DNA of 64,000 nucleotides from CAXXXW01 sp963665555 (GTDB taxonomy: Bacteria > Pseudomonadota > Alphaproteobacteria > Thalassobaculales > Thalassobaculaceae): contig OY762308.1 of assembly GCA_963665555.2 (NCBI GenBank), positions 434,001 through 498,000 of the forward strand, given 5' to 3'. Position 1 is the first letter of the stretch, and the number at the start of each line of letters is the position of its first letter. The translations under genes and the position numbers were made by a program. This document shows, one piece after another, positions 1 through 8,836 of the stretch. The notes below the pieces were generated by a model. It did no database searches, had not been told where the DNA came from, and saw only the letters and a list, made by a program, of their open reading frames with translations.

Positions 1-1
1 G

Positions 2-2701
2 AACCCCGCTCCCCCGCCGCCCGGCGCCGGCGCCCTCACGCCGATGCTGGCGCAGTATTTCGAGGTCAAGCGCGCGCATCCCGGCTCGCTGCTGTTCTAC
101 CGCATGGGCGACTTCTACGAGTTGTTCTTCGACGACGCGGTCCGGGCCGCCGCCGCGCTCGACATCGCGCTGACGAGGAGGGGCCGCCACGCGGGCGACG
201 ACATCCCGATGTGCGGCGTTCCCTTCCACGCCGCCGACGCCTATCTCGCGCGGCTGATTCGCAAGGGGTTCCGGGTCGCCATCTGCGACCAGGTGGAGGA
301 CCCGGCCGAGGCGCGCAGGCGCGGCGGCAAGTCGGTGGTCCGGCGCGCCGTCACGCGCGTCGTCACGCCGGGCACGCTGGTCGAGGAGGCGCTGCTCGAC
401 CCCGCCGGCCACAACTACCTCGCCGCGCTGGCCGAGGCCCGGGGCGAATTCGGCCTCGCCTGGGCGGATGTGTCCACCGGCGCGCTGCACGCCCAGCCCT
501 GCGATTCCGGCGGCCTCGGCGCGGCGCTGGCCCGGGTCGCGCCCAGCGAACTGCTGCTTCCCGAACGGCTGCTCGACGCCGGCCGCCCGGCCGGCGCGCG
601 GGCGGCCGGCGCGCTGGAAGACTGGCGGCCGGTCCTGGCGCCGCTGCCGCCCGGCCGGTTCGACAGCGCCAACGGCGCGCGGCGCCTGCGCGCGCTGTTC
701 GGCGTCGCCGCGCTGGAGGGGTTCGGCGGCTTCTCGCGCGCCGAACTGGCCGCCGCCGGGGCGCTGGTCGACTACCTGGAGCTGACGCAGAAGGGCCGGC
801 TGCCCCGCCTCTCGCCGCCCCGGCGCTGGACGGCCGGCGGCGCGGTCGAGATCGACGCCGCGACCCGCGCCAACCTGGAGCTGACCCGGACGCTGTCGGG
901 CGAGCGCCGCGGCAGCCTGCTGGACACGATCGACCGGACGGTCACGGGCGCCGGGGCGCGGCTGCTGGCGAGCCGCCTCGCCGCGCCGCTGACCGATCCG
1001 GCGGCGATCGCGGGCAGGCTCGACGAGGCGGCGCATTTCGTCGGGGACGAGCCGCTGCGCGCCGACATCCGCGCTGCCCTGCGCCGCGCGCCGGACCTCG
1101 AACGCGCGCTCTCCCGCCTGTCGCTGGAGCGCGGCGGCCCGCGCGACCTGGCGGCGGTCCGCGACGGGCTGGGCCTGACCGGGGGGCTGCGCGACCGGCT
1201 GGCCCTCGACGGCGCCGCCATCGCCGGCCCGCCCGAAGGCGTGCGCGAAATCCGGGACGACCTCGGCTACCACGGGCCGCTGGTCGACCTGCTCGCCCGC
1301 GCGCTGGTCGACGCGCCGGGGCCGCTGGCCCGCGACGGCGGTTTCGCGCGCGCCGGCCATTCGCCGGAACTGGACCGCCAGCGCGCCCTGCGCGACGAAA
1401 GCCGGCGGCTGATCGCCGCCCTGCAGCGCCGCTACGCCGAGCGGACGGGCATCCCGTCGCTCAAGATCAGGCACAACAACGTGCTGGGGTATTTCGTCGA
1501 GACCACTTCGGTCCACGCCGACAAGGCGATGGCGGCCGAGGGCTTCATCCACCGCCAGACCATGGCCAGCGCGGTGCGCTTCACGACGGTGGAGCTGGGC
1601 GAACTGGAGCGCGACCTTTCCCAGGCCGCCGACAAGGCGCTGGCGCTCGAACTGGCGCTGTTCGCGGAACTGGCGGCGGCCGTGCTGGAGGAGGCGGGCG
1701 CGATCGGCCGCGCGGCCAGCGCCATGGCCCGGCTCGACGTCGCGGCGGCGCTGGCGGAACTGGCGGTCGAGCGGCGCTACGCGCGCCCCGTCGTGGACGA
1801 CAGCCTGGCGTTCGAGATCGAGGGCGGCCGCCACCCGGTGGTGGAGGCGCTGGCGGAGGACGGGGCCGCCTTCGTCGCCAACGACTGCGACCTCGCGCCG
1901 GAGCGCCGGCTGTGGCTCGTCACCGGGCCGAACATGGCGGGCAAGTCCACCTTCCTGCGCCAGAACGCGCTGATCGCGCTGCTGGCGCAGATCGGGTCCT
2001 ACGTCCCGGCCGAGGCGGCGCGGATCGGCGCGGTGGACCGGCTGTTCAGCCGGGTCGGCGCCGCCGACGACCTGGCGCGCGGGCGCTCCACCTTCATGGT
2101 CGAGATGGTGGAGACGGCGGCGATCCTGAACCAGGCGACCGGGCGCTCGCTGGTGATCCTGGACGAGATCGGCCGCGGCACCGCGACCTTCGACGGGTTG
2201 TCCATCGCCTGGGCGACGCTGGAGCACCTGCACGAGGCGAACCGCTGCCGGACGCTGTTCGCGACGCACTACCACGAACTGACGGCGCTGTCGGACACGC
2301 TGCCGGCGCTCGCCTGCCGCGCCGCGCGGGTGCGCGAATGGAAGGACGGGATCGTCTTCCTGCACGAGATCGCGCCGGGCGCGGCGGACCGCTCCTACGG
2401 CGTCCACGTGGCCCGGCTGGCCGGCCTGCCGCCGGCGGTGGTGGCGCGGGCCGGGGAGGTGCTGGCGCGGCTGGAGGCGGGCGGGAAGACCGGCGCCGCC
2501 GGCCGGCTCGCCGACGACCTGCCGCTGTTCGGCGCCGCGCCGCCGTCCCGGCCGCCCCGGGCCGCGCCCGCCCCGGATCCGGGGCCGGCCCGGGCGGCCG
2601 CCCGTCTGGCGGAACTGGAGCCGGACGCCATGGCCCCCCGCGAGGCGCTGGAGGCGCTGTACGAACTGCGCGACCTGCTGGCCGGCGAGGGCGAGGGGTA
2701 G
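2..2701 (+). CDS. mutS: DNA mismatch repair protein MutS (5' end beyond window)
   Basis: MutS binds mispaired or looped bases as a dimer and, once ATP is bound, recruits MutL. The mismatch-contact Phe-x-Glu lies in FYRMGDFYELFF near the N-terminus. The C-terminal ATPase shows Walker A (TGPNMAGKST) and the DEIGRGTATFDG Walker B/signature stretch. A Pro/Ala-rich linker precedes the short C-terminal helices. The frame is open to the left edge, and the codons before the first ATG (44) read Leu-Thr-Pro. Thr-Pro-Met is the usual MutS N-terminal context, so the true start probably lies left of base 1. About 885 residues are visible, close to the family norm. Identification is certain; only the start is open. 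Confidence 0.97.
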   Translation, partial: NPAPPPPGAGALTPMLAQYFEVKRAHPGSLLFYRMGDFYELFFDDAVRAAAALDIALTRRGRHAGDDIPMCGVPFHAADAYLARLIRKGFRVAICDQVEDPAEARRRGGKSVVRRAVTRVVTPGTLVEEALLDPAGHNYLAALAEARGEFGLAWADVSTGALHAQPCDSGGLGAALARVAPSELLLPERLLDAGRPAGARAAGALEDWRPVLAPLPPGRFDSANGARRLRALFGVAALEGFGGFSRAELAAAGALVDYLELTQKGRLPRLSPPRRWTAGGAVEIDAATRANLELTRTLSGERRGSLLDTIDRTVTGAGARLLASRLAAPLTDPAAIAGRLDEAAHFVGDEPLRADIRAALRRAPDLERALSRLSLERGGPRDLAAVRDGLGLTGGLRDRLALDGAAIAGPPEGVREIRDDLGYHGPLVDLLARALVDAPGPLARDGGFARAGHSPELDRQRALRDESRRLIAALQRRYAERTGIPSLKIRHNNVLGYFVETTSVHADKAMAAEGFIHRQTMASAVRFTTVELGELERDLSQAADKALALELALFAELAAAVLEEAGAIGRAASAMARLDVAAALAELAVERRYARPVVDDSLAFEIEGGRHPVVEALAEDGAAFVANDCDLAPERRLWLVTGPNMAGKSTFLRQNALIALLAQIGSYVPAEAARIGAVDRLFSRVGAADDLARGRSTFMVEMVETAAILNQATGRSLVILDEIGRGTATFDGLSIAWATLEHLHEANRCRTLFATHYHELTALSDTLPALACRAARVREWKDGIVFLHEIAPGAADRSYGVHVARLAGLPPAVVARAGEVLARLEAGGKTGAAGRLADDLPLFGAAPPSRPPRAAPAPDPGPARAAARLAELEPDAMAPREALEALYELRDLLAGEGEG

Positions 2702-2776
2702 CCCCCGCGCCCGCCCCTTCCCGCGCCCCCCGCTTCGCGCGTAGAGTCCGGCGCGACACCGGCGGGGGAGCGGGCG

Positions 2777-3934
2777 ATGGATTTTGCGTTTACGGAAGAG
2801 CAGGAGGCGGTGCGCGACACCGCGCGGCGGTTCGCGGCCGACAGGCTGGCGCCGGCCTACATGGCGGGGGACGCCACGGGCGAACTCGACCGCGCCCTGG
2901 TGCGCGAGATGGGCGCGCTCGGCCTGATCGCGCCGGAACTGCCGGAGGCGTTCGGCGGCGACGGCGTGGACGGCGTGACCGCCGGCCTGGCGATCGAGGC
3001 GGTGAGCCACGCCGACATGAACATCGCCTATGTGCCGCTGCTCGCCGGCCTCGTCGGGGCCATCCTGGCCGAGCACGCCGCGCCGGAACTGGCCCGCGAG
3101 GTGCTGCCCCGCGCCCGGTCCGGCGAGACGCTGCTGGCGCTCGCGCTGACCGAGCCGGGCGGCGGGTCGGACGCCGCCAGCCTGGGCCTGCGCGCGCGCC
3201 GCACCAACGACGGCTACGTGCTGAACGGGGAGAAGACCTCGATCTCGCTGGCCGACCGGGCGGACGAGGTTCTGGTCTTCGCCCGCACCGGGACGGCGGA
3301 GGAGCGCGCCCGCGGCATCACCGCCTTCCTGGTCCCGTGCGAGGCGCCGGGCCTCTCGCGGAACGCCTTCGACGACCTCGGCTCCCGCGCCGTCGGCCGC
3401 GGCTCGCTGTTCTTCGACGATGTGCGGGTCGAGGACGCGCGCCGGGTGGGCGAGGAGGGGGCCGGGTTCCGCCAGGTGATGGGCGGGTTCGACTACTCCC
3501 GGGCCCTGATCGGCCTGCAATGCCTCGCGCCGGCGGCCGCCTCGCTGGAGGAGGCGTGGGCGCACACGGGCGAGCGCCGGGCCTTCGGCAAGCCGATCGC
3601 GGCCTACCAGGGCGTCACCTTCCCGCTGGCCGAGTCGGAGACGCTGGTCGAGGCGGCGCGCCTGCTCTGCTACAAGACGCTGTGGCTGCGCGACCGCGGC
3701 CTGCCCCACACCGCCGAGGCGGCGATGGTGAAGTGGTGGGCGCCGAAGGTGGCCTTCGACGCGGTGCACCGCTGCCTGCTGACGCAGGGCCACGCCGGCT
3801 ATTCCCGCGACCTCGCCCACCAGCAGCGCCTGCGCGACATCCTCGGCCTGCAGATCGGCGACGGCACGGCGCAGGTCCAGAAGCTGGTGATCGCGCGCGA
3901 GCGCGCCGGCCGGGCCGCGCTCGACCGGGGATAG
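2777..3934 (+). CDS. Acyl-CoA dehydrogenase family protein with Asp at the catalytic-base position
   Basis: FAD-dependent acyl-CoA dehydrogenase of 385 residues, the usual length. The N-terminal helical domain begins MDFAFTEEQ. The FAD/substrate motif is LTEPGGGSDAA, and the C-terminal helical domain carries RRAFGKPIAAYQ. A GGGGGAG-type Shine-Dalgarno lies 6 bases before ATG 2777. In typical members the catalytic base is the Glu of a YEGT motif near the C-terminus; here the aligned stretch reads IGDGTAQVQ, so Asp362 replaces it. Related enzymes with altered bases act on unusual substrates such as alicyclic acyl-CoAs, so the substrate cannot be assigned. The gene stands alone between mutS and an ABC importer. 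Confidence 0.9.
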   Translation: MDFAFTEEQEAVRDTARRFAADRLAPAYMAGDATGELDRALVREMGALGLIAPELPEAFGGDGVDGVTAGLAIEAVSHADMNIAYVPLLAGLVGAILAEHAAPELAREVLPRARSGETLLALALTEPGGGSDAASLGLRARRTNDGYVLNGEKTSISLADRADEVLVFARTGTAEERARGITAFLVPCEAPGLSRNAFDDLGSRAVGRGSLFFDDVRVEDARRVGEEGAGFRQVMGGFDYSRALIGLQCLAPAAASLEEAWAHTGERRAFGKPIAAYQGVTFPLAESETLVEAARLLCYKTLWLRDRGLPHTAEAAMVKWWAPKVAFDAVHRCLLTQGHAGYSRDLAHQQRLRDILGLQIGDGTAQVQKLVIARERAGRAALDRG

Positions 3935-4155
3935 CGCCGCGCCGGGAATCGCCGGCGCCGCCGCGAATGCGGTTGCCGGGCGCCGGCGCCCGGATGTAGC
4001 CTGAATTCGCGGCCCGGCGCGGCGCCCCCGCGCGCGCCGGCCCGCCGGAACGCCGCCTCCTCCGGCGATCCCGGCGACTTGCGCGATCCCGTCCCGGACG
4101 GGGCCGCGCCAGCCGGGCGGGCGCGCCCGGACCGGAACGAAGGGAGATGGAAACC

Positions 4156-5163
4156 ATGATCAAGTCGCTCTTGCTCGGAGCCGGCCTCGCCGTCGCGGCC
4201 GCCGGCGCCGCCGTCGCGGACGGGAAGACGCCGTTCGCGCTCGACTGGAAGTTCGAGGGGCCGAGCGCCCCCTATTTCCTCGCCATCGACAACGGCCATT
4301 TCGCGGCCGAGGGCCTGGAGGTGGAGATTTCCGCCGGCAAGGGGTCGCTCGACGCCATCCCCAAGGTCGCCACCGGCGCCTTCCCCTTCGGCTTCGCCGA
4401 CATCAACAGCCTGGTGCGCTTCAAGGACAAGAACCCGGACGCGCCGGTGATCGCCGTGATGATGGTGTACGACAAGCCGCCCTTCGCGGTGGTCGGCCGC
4501 GCCTCGCAAGGCGTTTCCGCGCCGAAGGACCTGGAGGGGCGCATCCTCGGCGCGCCGCCGCCCGACGGCGCCTGGGCGCAGTTCCCCGCCTTCGCCGAGG
4601 CCAACGGGATCGACACGTCCATGGTGACGGTGGAGCCGGTCGGCTTCCCGACCCGCGAGCCGATGCTGGCCGAGGGCAAGGTGGACGCGATCACCGGCTA
4701 CTCCTTCTCCAGCTTCCTCAACCTGGTGCGGCTCGGCGTGCCGGAGGACGACATCCAGGTCATCCTGATGGCGGACCACGGCCTCGCGCTCTACGGCAAC
4801 GCGATCATCGTCAACACCGACTTCGCGGCCGCGCATGGCGGCGAGGTGACCGGCTTCGTCCGCGCGATCGCGCGGGGCTGGCGCGACGCGATCGCCGATC
4901 CCGAAGGCGGCGTGAAGGCGATGGCCATGCGCAACCCGGCCGCCGACATCGCGCTGGAGACGCGGCGCCTCCAGCTCTCCATCGACGGCAACGTGCTGAC
5001 CGACTACGTGGCCGAGAACGGGATCGGCAATGTCGACGCGGCCCGGTTCGCCAGCGCGCTGGCGCAGCTGGAGACCAATTTCGGCCTCGCCGGCCCGCTG
5101 GACCCGGCGGCCTATTTCACCGCCGAGTTCCTGCCCGGCGACGGCAGCCTGATGCTGAAATAG
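4156..5163 (+). CDS. ABC transporter substrate-binding protein, NitT/TauT (SsuA/THI5-like) family
   Basis: Periplasmic solute-binding protein of about 335 residues. Residues 1-22 form a Sec signal peptide (MIKSLLLGAGLAVAAAGA, cleavage near AVA-DG). The mature start, ending in DWKFEGPSAPYFLAIDNGHF, is typical of NMT1/THI5-like proteins for small aromatic, sulfonate or pyrimidine-type ligands. There are two nearby ATGs. The one at 4156 has GGGAG (4142-4146) 9 bases upstream, whereas ATG 4147 directly abuts it, so 4156 is preferred. It heads a three-gene importer with the ATPase and permease that follow. No riboswitch was recognised upstream, and the ligand is unknown. Confidence 0.9.
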   Translation: MIKSLLLGAGLAVAAAGAAVADGKTPFALDWKFEGPSAPYFLAIDNGHFAAEGLEVEISAGKGSLDAIPKVATGAFPFGFADINSLVRFKDKNPDAPVIAVMMVYDKPPFAVVGRASQGVSAPKDLEGRILGAPPPDGAWAQFPAFAEANGIDTSMVTVEPVGFPTREPMLAEGKVDAITGYSFSSFLNLVRLGVPEDDIQVILMADHGLALYGNAIIVNTDFAAAHGGEVTGFVRAIARGWRDAIADPEGGVKAMAMRNPAADIALETRRLQLSIDGNVLTDYVAENGIGNVDAARFASALAQLETNFGLAGPLDPAAYFTAEFLPGDGSLMLK

Positions 5164-5202
5164 CCGGGCCGGGAGCGGCGCCGGCGCGGCGGGCGCGGGC
5201 CG

Positions 5203-6039
5203 ATGGCGGGCGCGGCCGCGCCGGAGCCGAGGATCGAGTTGCGGGCGGTCTCCTTCGCCTATCCGGGCGAGGCGGGGCCGCTCGCGGTGCTGGACAGGTT
5301 CGACCTCGCCTGCGCGGAGGAGAGCTTCACCGCCGTCGTCGGCCCGTCCGGCTGCGGCAAGTCCACGCTCACCCGGCTGATCGCCGGCCTGATCCTGCCC
5401 GATTCGGGCGAGGTGATGCTGGGCGGCGAGCCGGTGCGCTCGCCGCGCCCGACCGTCGGCATGGCGTTCCAGAACCCGGTGCTGCTGGAATGGCGCACCA
5501 TCCTGGCCAATGTGCTGCTGCCGCTGGAGATCGTGCCGAACGACCTCTCGCGCGCCGAGCGGCGGGACCGCGCCCGCGCGCTGCTCTCGCTGGTCGGGCT
5601 GGCCGATTTCGAGGACCGGCGGCCGTCGGAGCTTTCCGGCGGGATGCGCCAGCGCGCCTCGCTGTGCCGCGCCCTGGTGACGCGGCCGGAGGTGCTGATC
5701 CTGGACGAGCCGTTCGGCGCGCTGGACGCCTTTACCCGCGAGGACCTCTGGCGGACCATGCGCGAACTGCGCCGCGAGGAGCGGTTCACCTGCCTGCTGA
5801 TCACGCACGACCTGCGCGAGTCGGTGTTCCTGGCGGACCGGGTGGCGGTGCTGTCCAACCGGCCGGCGCGGACGCTGGCGACGATGGAGGTGCCGCTCGG
5901 CCCGGACCGCGCGCTCGACGACCTGTACGGCCCGGCGGCGAGCGAGTTGCAGGCGGAGTTGCGGCGGCATATCGGCTTCGCCGGCGCGCCGGGCGCGGGG
6001 GCCGGCGCGGGGCCGCGGGCCGGGGAGGGCGCGGCGTGA
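5203..6039 (+). CDS. ABC transporter ATP-binding protein (NitT/TauT type)
   Basis: Cytoplasmic ATPase subunit (278 residues) that energises the importer formed with the adjacent binding protein and permease. Walker A GPSGCGKST is at residues 47-55, signature LSGGMRQR is in the middle, and Walker B ILDEPFGALD is followed by the switch His in LLITHDLRES. These are all hallmarks of the nitrate/sulfonate/taurine subfamily. The C-terminal tail is rich in Gly and Ala. The last four bases overlap the permease start as GTGA, so the two are probably translationally coupled. The Shine-Dalgarno before ATG 5203 is weak. Confidence 0.93.
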   Translation: MAGAAAPEPRIELRAVSFAYPGEAGPLAVLDRFDLACAEESFTAVVGPSGCGKSTLTRLIAGLILPDSGEVMLGGEPVRSPRPTVGMAFQNPVLLEWRTILANVLLPLEIVPNDLSRAERRDRARALLSLVGLADFEDRRPSELSGGMRQRASLCRALVTRPEVLILDEPFGALDAFTREDLWRTMRELRREERFTCLLITHDLRESVFLADRVAVLSNRPARTLATMEVPLGPDRALDDLYGPAASELQAELRRHIGFAGAPGAGAGAGPRAGEGAA

Positions 6040-6800
6040 GGGCGCTGCGCCGCGCCGCCGCGCCCGCCGCCGCGCTGGCGATCTTCGCGGCGCTGTGGGA
6101 GCTGCTGGTCTGGGTCAACGACTGGCCGGACTACAAGATGGCCTCGCCCTCGGACCTGGGGCCGGCCTTCTGGAAGTTCCGCTTCCTGTTCCTCGAATAC
6201 GGCTGGGACACGCTGTGGCGCACGGTGGCCGGCCTGCTGCTGTCCGTCGCGGCGGGCGTGGCGATCGGCATGGCGATGGGCTTCTCGCGCACGGTCCGCG
6301 AGGGGCTGTACCCGCTGCTGGTCGGCTTCAACGCCATCCCCAAGGCGACCGTGGTCCCCGTGATCGCGCTGATCTTCGTCGGCGCGCACGACATGAACAC
6401 GGTGCTGATCGCGTTCATGATCTCCTTCTTCCCGATCGCGGTGTCGATCTCGATCGGCCTGTCCACGCTGGAGCCGGAATACCGCGACATCCTGCGCTCG
6501 CTGGGCGCGAGCCGGTTCACCATTTTCTGGAAGATCGCCCTGCCGAAGACGCTGCCGGAGTTCTTCGGCGCGCTGAAGGTGGCGGTGACGCTGGCCTTCA
6601 TCGGGACCAACCTGATGGAGATCGTCGAGCCGCACGGCAAGGGGCTGGGCCACCTGTTCGACAGCGGCAAGATCAGCGCCGACTACCCGCTGATGTTCGC
6701 GGTGCTGATCGCGCTGGCGCTGCTCGGCATCCTGCTGTTCTACGTCGTCGTGGTGCTGGAGCGGATTTTCGCCGGCTGGGCCGAGCGCGACGAAAGCTGA
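6036..6800 (+). CDS. ABC transporter permease (NitT/TauT type)
   Basis: Inner-membrane permease of about 254 residues with roughly six hydrophobic segments. The EAA loop that contacts the ATPase is recognisable around EYRDILRSLGASRFTIFWK. The start is GTG 6036, whose last bases overlap the ATPase stop codon (GTGA at 6036-6039). This is the only start that leaves a normal-length permease without running inside the ATPase gene. It ends 18 bases before the convergent MFS gene. Together with the two preceding genes it forms a complete importer of unknown substrate. Confidence 0.92.
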   Translation: MRALRRAAAPAAALAIFAALWELLVWVNDWPDYKMASPSDLGPAFWKFRFLFLEYGWDTLWRTVAGLLLSVAAGVAIGMAMGFSRTVREGLYPLLVGFNAIPKATVVPVIALIFVGAHDMNTVLIAFMISFFPIAVSISIGLSTLEPEYRDILRSLGASRFTIFWKIALPKTLPEFFGALKVAVTLAFIGTNLMEIVEPHGKGLGHLFDSGKISADYPLMFAVLIALALLGILLFYVVVVLERIFAGWAERDES

Positions 6801-6818
6801 CGGCGGGGCGGGGCGCCG

Positions 6819-7997
6819 TCAGGCCGCCCGGCGGTCGAGCCACAGCGCCGGAACCAGCGCGGCCGCGGCGATCGCGGCCATGACCCAGAAGGCGTCCGCC
6901 CCCAGCGCGCCGAACAGCCGCCCGGCCAGCGGCATCGCGCAGCCCGACAGCACGCCGCCCACCAGCGCGTAGAACACGCCCTGGCCGGTCGCCGAAAGCT
7001 CCGGCGGGACCGCGCGCGACAGCACCGCCATCGCGCCCAGATGCGCCGCCCCGAAGCTGAGGCCGTGCAGCAGCTGCGCCGCCAGCACCAGCGGAACGCT
7101 CTCGGCGACCGCCAGCAGCGGCCAGCGGATCGTGGCCGCGACCGCCGCCAGCGCCAGCAGCCGCCCGGCGCCGAGCCGGGCGCGGCCGGCCACCGCGAAC
7201 AGCGCGATCTCCGCCGCCACGCCGACGGCCCAGAACGCGCCGATCGCCGTCTCGCCGATCCCGATGGCGCGCCAGTGCAGCGAGCCGAACCCGTACAGCA
7301 CCGAATGGCTGGCGTGGATCGCCCCGGCGGCGGCCAGCAGCGCGACGAAGGCCGGCGTGAACACGCGCGCGATGGCGGGGCGTCCCCTCGCTCCGCCCGT
7401 CGCCGCGCCGGCGCCGCGCCGCGCGCCCGGCGGCTCCGCCCCGCGCGGCCGTTCCGGCGCGAGCGCGCAGGAAAGCGCGACCAGCGCCATCGCGCCGGCC
7501 ACGATCCAGACCAGGCCGCCGGCGTCCCGCCCGTCCAGCCAGCGCCCGGCGCCGGCGGTGGCGGCGATGAACGCGACCGACCCCCAGAGCCGGACGCGCC
7601 CGTAATCCAGCCCGTCCGCCGCCGCCCGGCGCAGCGCCACGCTCTCCATCACCGGCAGGACCGGCTGGTGGCAGGCCGCCGCGACGGCGGCGAGGACCGC
7701 GACGGCCCAGAACCCCTCCGCCCCCGACAGCACGGCGAAGGCGCAGGCCGAGGCCGCCGCCAGCGCCGCCGTCAGCCGCCGCGTGCGCCCGCCCCGGTCG
7801 GCGATGCGCGCGACGGCGGGCTGGGCCGCGACCTTGATCCAGAACGCGCCGGCCAGCACCCAGCCGATCTCCTCCGGCGACAGGCCGCGCGAATCGAGCC
7901 ACAGCGGCCAGTACGGCATGTACACGCCGACGGCGAGGAAATAGGCGGCGTAGAACCCGGCCAGCCGCGGGAACGCCGAGGGTTCGCGCCCGGCCAT
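6819..7997 (-). CDS. MFS transporter, HcaT/phenylpropionate-permease-like
   Basis: Integral membrane transporter of 392 residues with about twelve hydrophobic helices. The N-terminal pattern (FYAAYFLAVGVYMPYWPLWL, then GLSPEEIGWVLA) is characteristic of the MFS_1-like group that includes 3-phenylpropionate permease HcaT. A poorly conserved charged Gly/Ala/Arg-rich loop sits in the middle. It starts 9 bases after the fzlA stop and is probably cotranscribed with it. The substrate is unknown; an aromatic acid would fit the family and the nearby dioxygenase, but that is inference. Confidence 0.87.
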   Translation of the reverse strand: MAGREPSAFPRLAGFYAAYFLAVGVYMPYWPLWLDSRGLSPEEIGWVLAGAFWIKVAAQPAVARIADRGGRTRRLTAALAAASACAFAVLSGAEGFWAVAVLAAVAAACHQPVLPVMESVALRRAAADGLDYGRVRLWGSVAFIAATAGAGRWLDGRDAGGLVWIVAGAMALVALSCALAPERPRGAEPPGARRGAGAATGGARGRPAIARVFTPAFVALLAAAGAIHASHSVLYGFGSLHWRAIGIGETAIGAFWAVGVAAEIALFAVAGRARLGAGRLLALAAVAATIRWPLLAVAESVPLVLAAQLLHGLSFGAAHLGAMAVLSRAVPPELSATGQGVFYALVGGVLSGCAMPLAGRLFGALGADAFWVMAAIAAAALVPALWLDRRAA

Positions 7998-8006
7998 CGG
8001 CGCCGG

Positions 8007-8675
8007 TCAGAAGTCGAGGTCGGCGTAATGCGCCGGCGGCCGCATCCCCGGGACATGGTCCGACAGCAGGGGCCGGAAGCTCGGCCGGGACTTGACGCGG
8101 GCGTACCAGTGCTTGGCCTCCTGGTAGTCCTCCCACGGCACGTCGCCGAGGTAGTCGAGGCTGGACAGTTGCGCCGCCGCCGCGATGTCGGCCAGCGAGA
8201 ACTCGTCGCCCGCCAGCCAGGTCCGCCGGTCGGCGAGATGGCCGATATAGGAGAGGTGCGTGTCCATGTTGGCGTAGCCGGCCCGGATCGCGTCGCTGCT
8301 CGGCTCGCCGAGGCCGAGGAAATGCTTCATCAGCTTCTCGCCGAACAGGTTGTCGGTCACCTCGCGGTGGAGCTTCTGGTCGAACCAGGCGCACAGCCGC
8401 CGGACCTCGGCCCGCGCGGCGGCGCCGCCGGGCAGCAGCGCCGGGTCCGGCTCGACCTCCTCCAGGTATTCGGCGATGGCCTGCGAGGGGGCGACGACCG
8501 CGCCGTCCGGCTCCAGCAGGACCGGCACCGTGCCGGCGGGGTTGAGGGCGAGGAACTCCGGCCGGCGCTCCCATGTCGGCTCGACCTTGAGTTCGGCCGG
8601 AAGCCGCTTCTCCGCCAGCAGGACGCGGACTTTCCGCGAGAACGGGTCGATCGGCAGGTGGAGCAGCGTGCGCAT
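8007..8675 (-). CDS. fzlA: FzlA-type GST-fold FtsZ-binding protein
   Basis: Glutathione-S-transferase-fold protein of 222 residues. The thioredoxin-like N-domain begins with LPIDPFSRKVRVLLAEK and contains LNPAGTVPVL. The all-helical C-domain contains WLAGDEFSLADIAAAAQLS. The C-terminal tail RPSFRPLLSDHVPGM followed by HYADLDF matches the tail I associate with alphaproteobacterial FzlA, which binds FtsZ filaments and is needed for constriction. The classical catalytic Ser/Tyr/Cys context of detoxifying GSTs is not obvious. First gene of a two-gene unit with the MFS gene. A plain GST-family enzyme is the alternative. Confidence 0.8.
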   Translation of the reverse strand: MRTLLHLPIDPFSRKVRVLLAEKRLPAELKVEPTWERRPEFLALNPAGTVPVLLEPDGAVVAPSQAIAEYLEEVEPDPALLPGGAAARAEVRRLCAWFDQKLHREVTDNLFGEKLMKHFLGLGEPSSDAIRAGYANMDTHLSYIGHLADRRTWLAGDEFSLADIAAAAQLSSLDYLGDVPWEDYQEAKHWYARVKSRPSFRPLLSDHVPGMRPPAHYADLDF

Positions 8676-8836
8676 GGGCGGCCGGCGCGGCGGAAGGGGC
8701 GGACGGCGCGCACTATAGAGCGATTCCCCCGCCCGCGGTATCGCGCCCGCCCCGCTCGCCGCTTGCCGCCGGCCGGCGCGGCGTGCATCGTCCGGGCGCG
8801 CCGGAGGTGCCGGCGCCTCGCGCGGGAGCGGCCGGG

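Noticed and set aside
211..3999. Very long open frame across mutS and the acyl-CoA dehydrogenase gene in another frame
   Set aside because: Extreme GC content removes stop codons. The translation is Arg/Gly/Ala/Pro-rich with no domain pattern, while the overlapping frames encode clear MutS and dehydrogenase motifs.
3935..4155. Riboswitch (TPP) upstream of the THI5-like binding protein
   Set aside because: No THI-box conserved core was found in the leader; only GC-rich repeats are present.
4147..5163. ATG 4147 as the binding-protein start
   Set aside because: It abuts the Shine-Dalgarno directly. ATG 4156 has proper spacing and gives a cleaner signal peptide.
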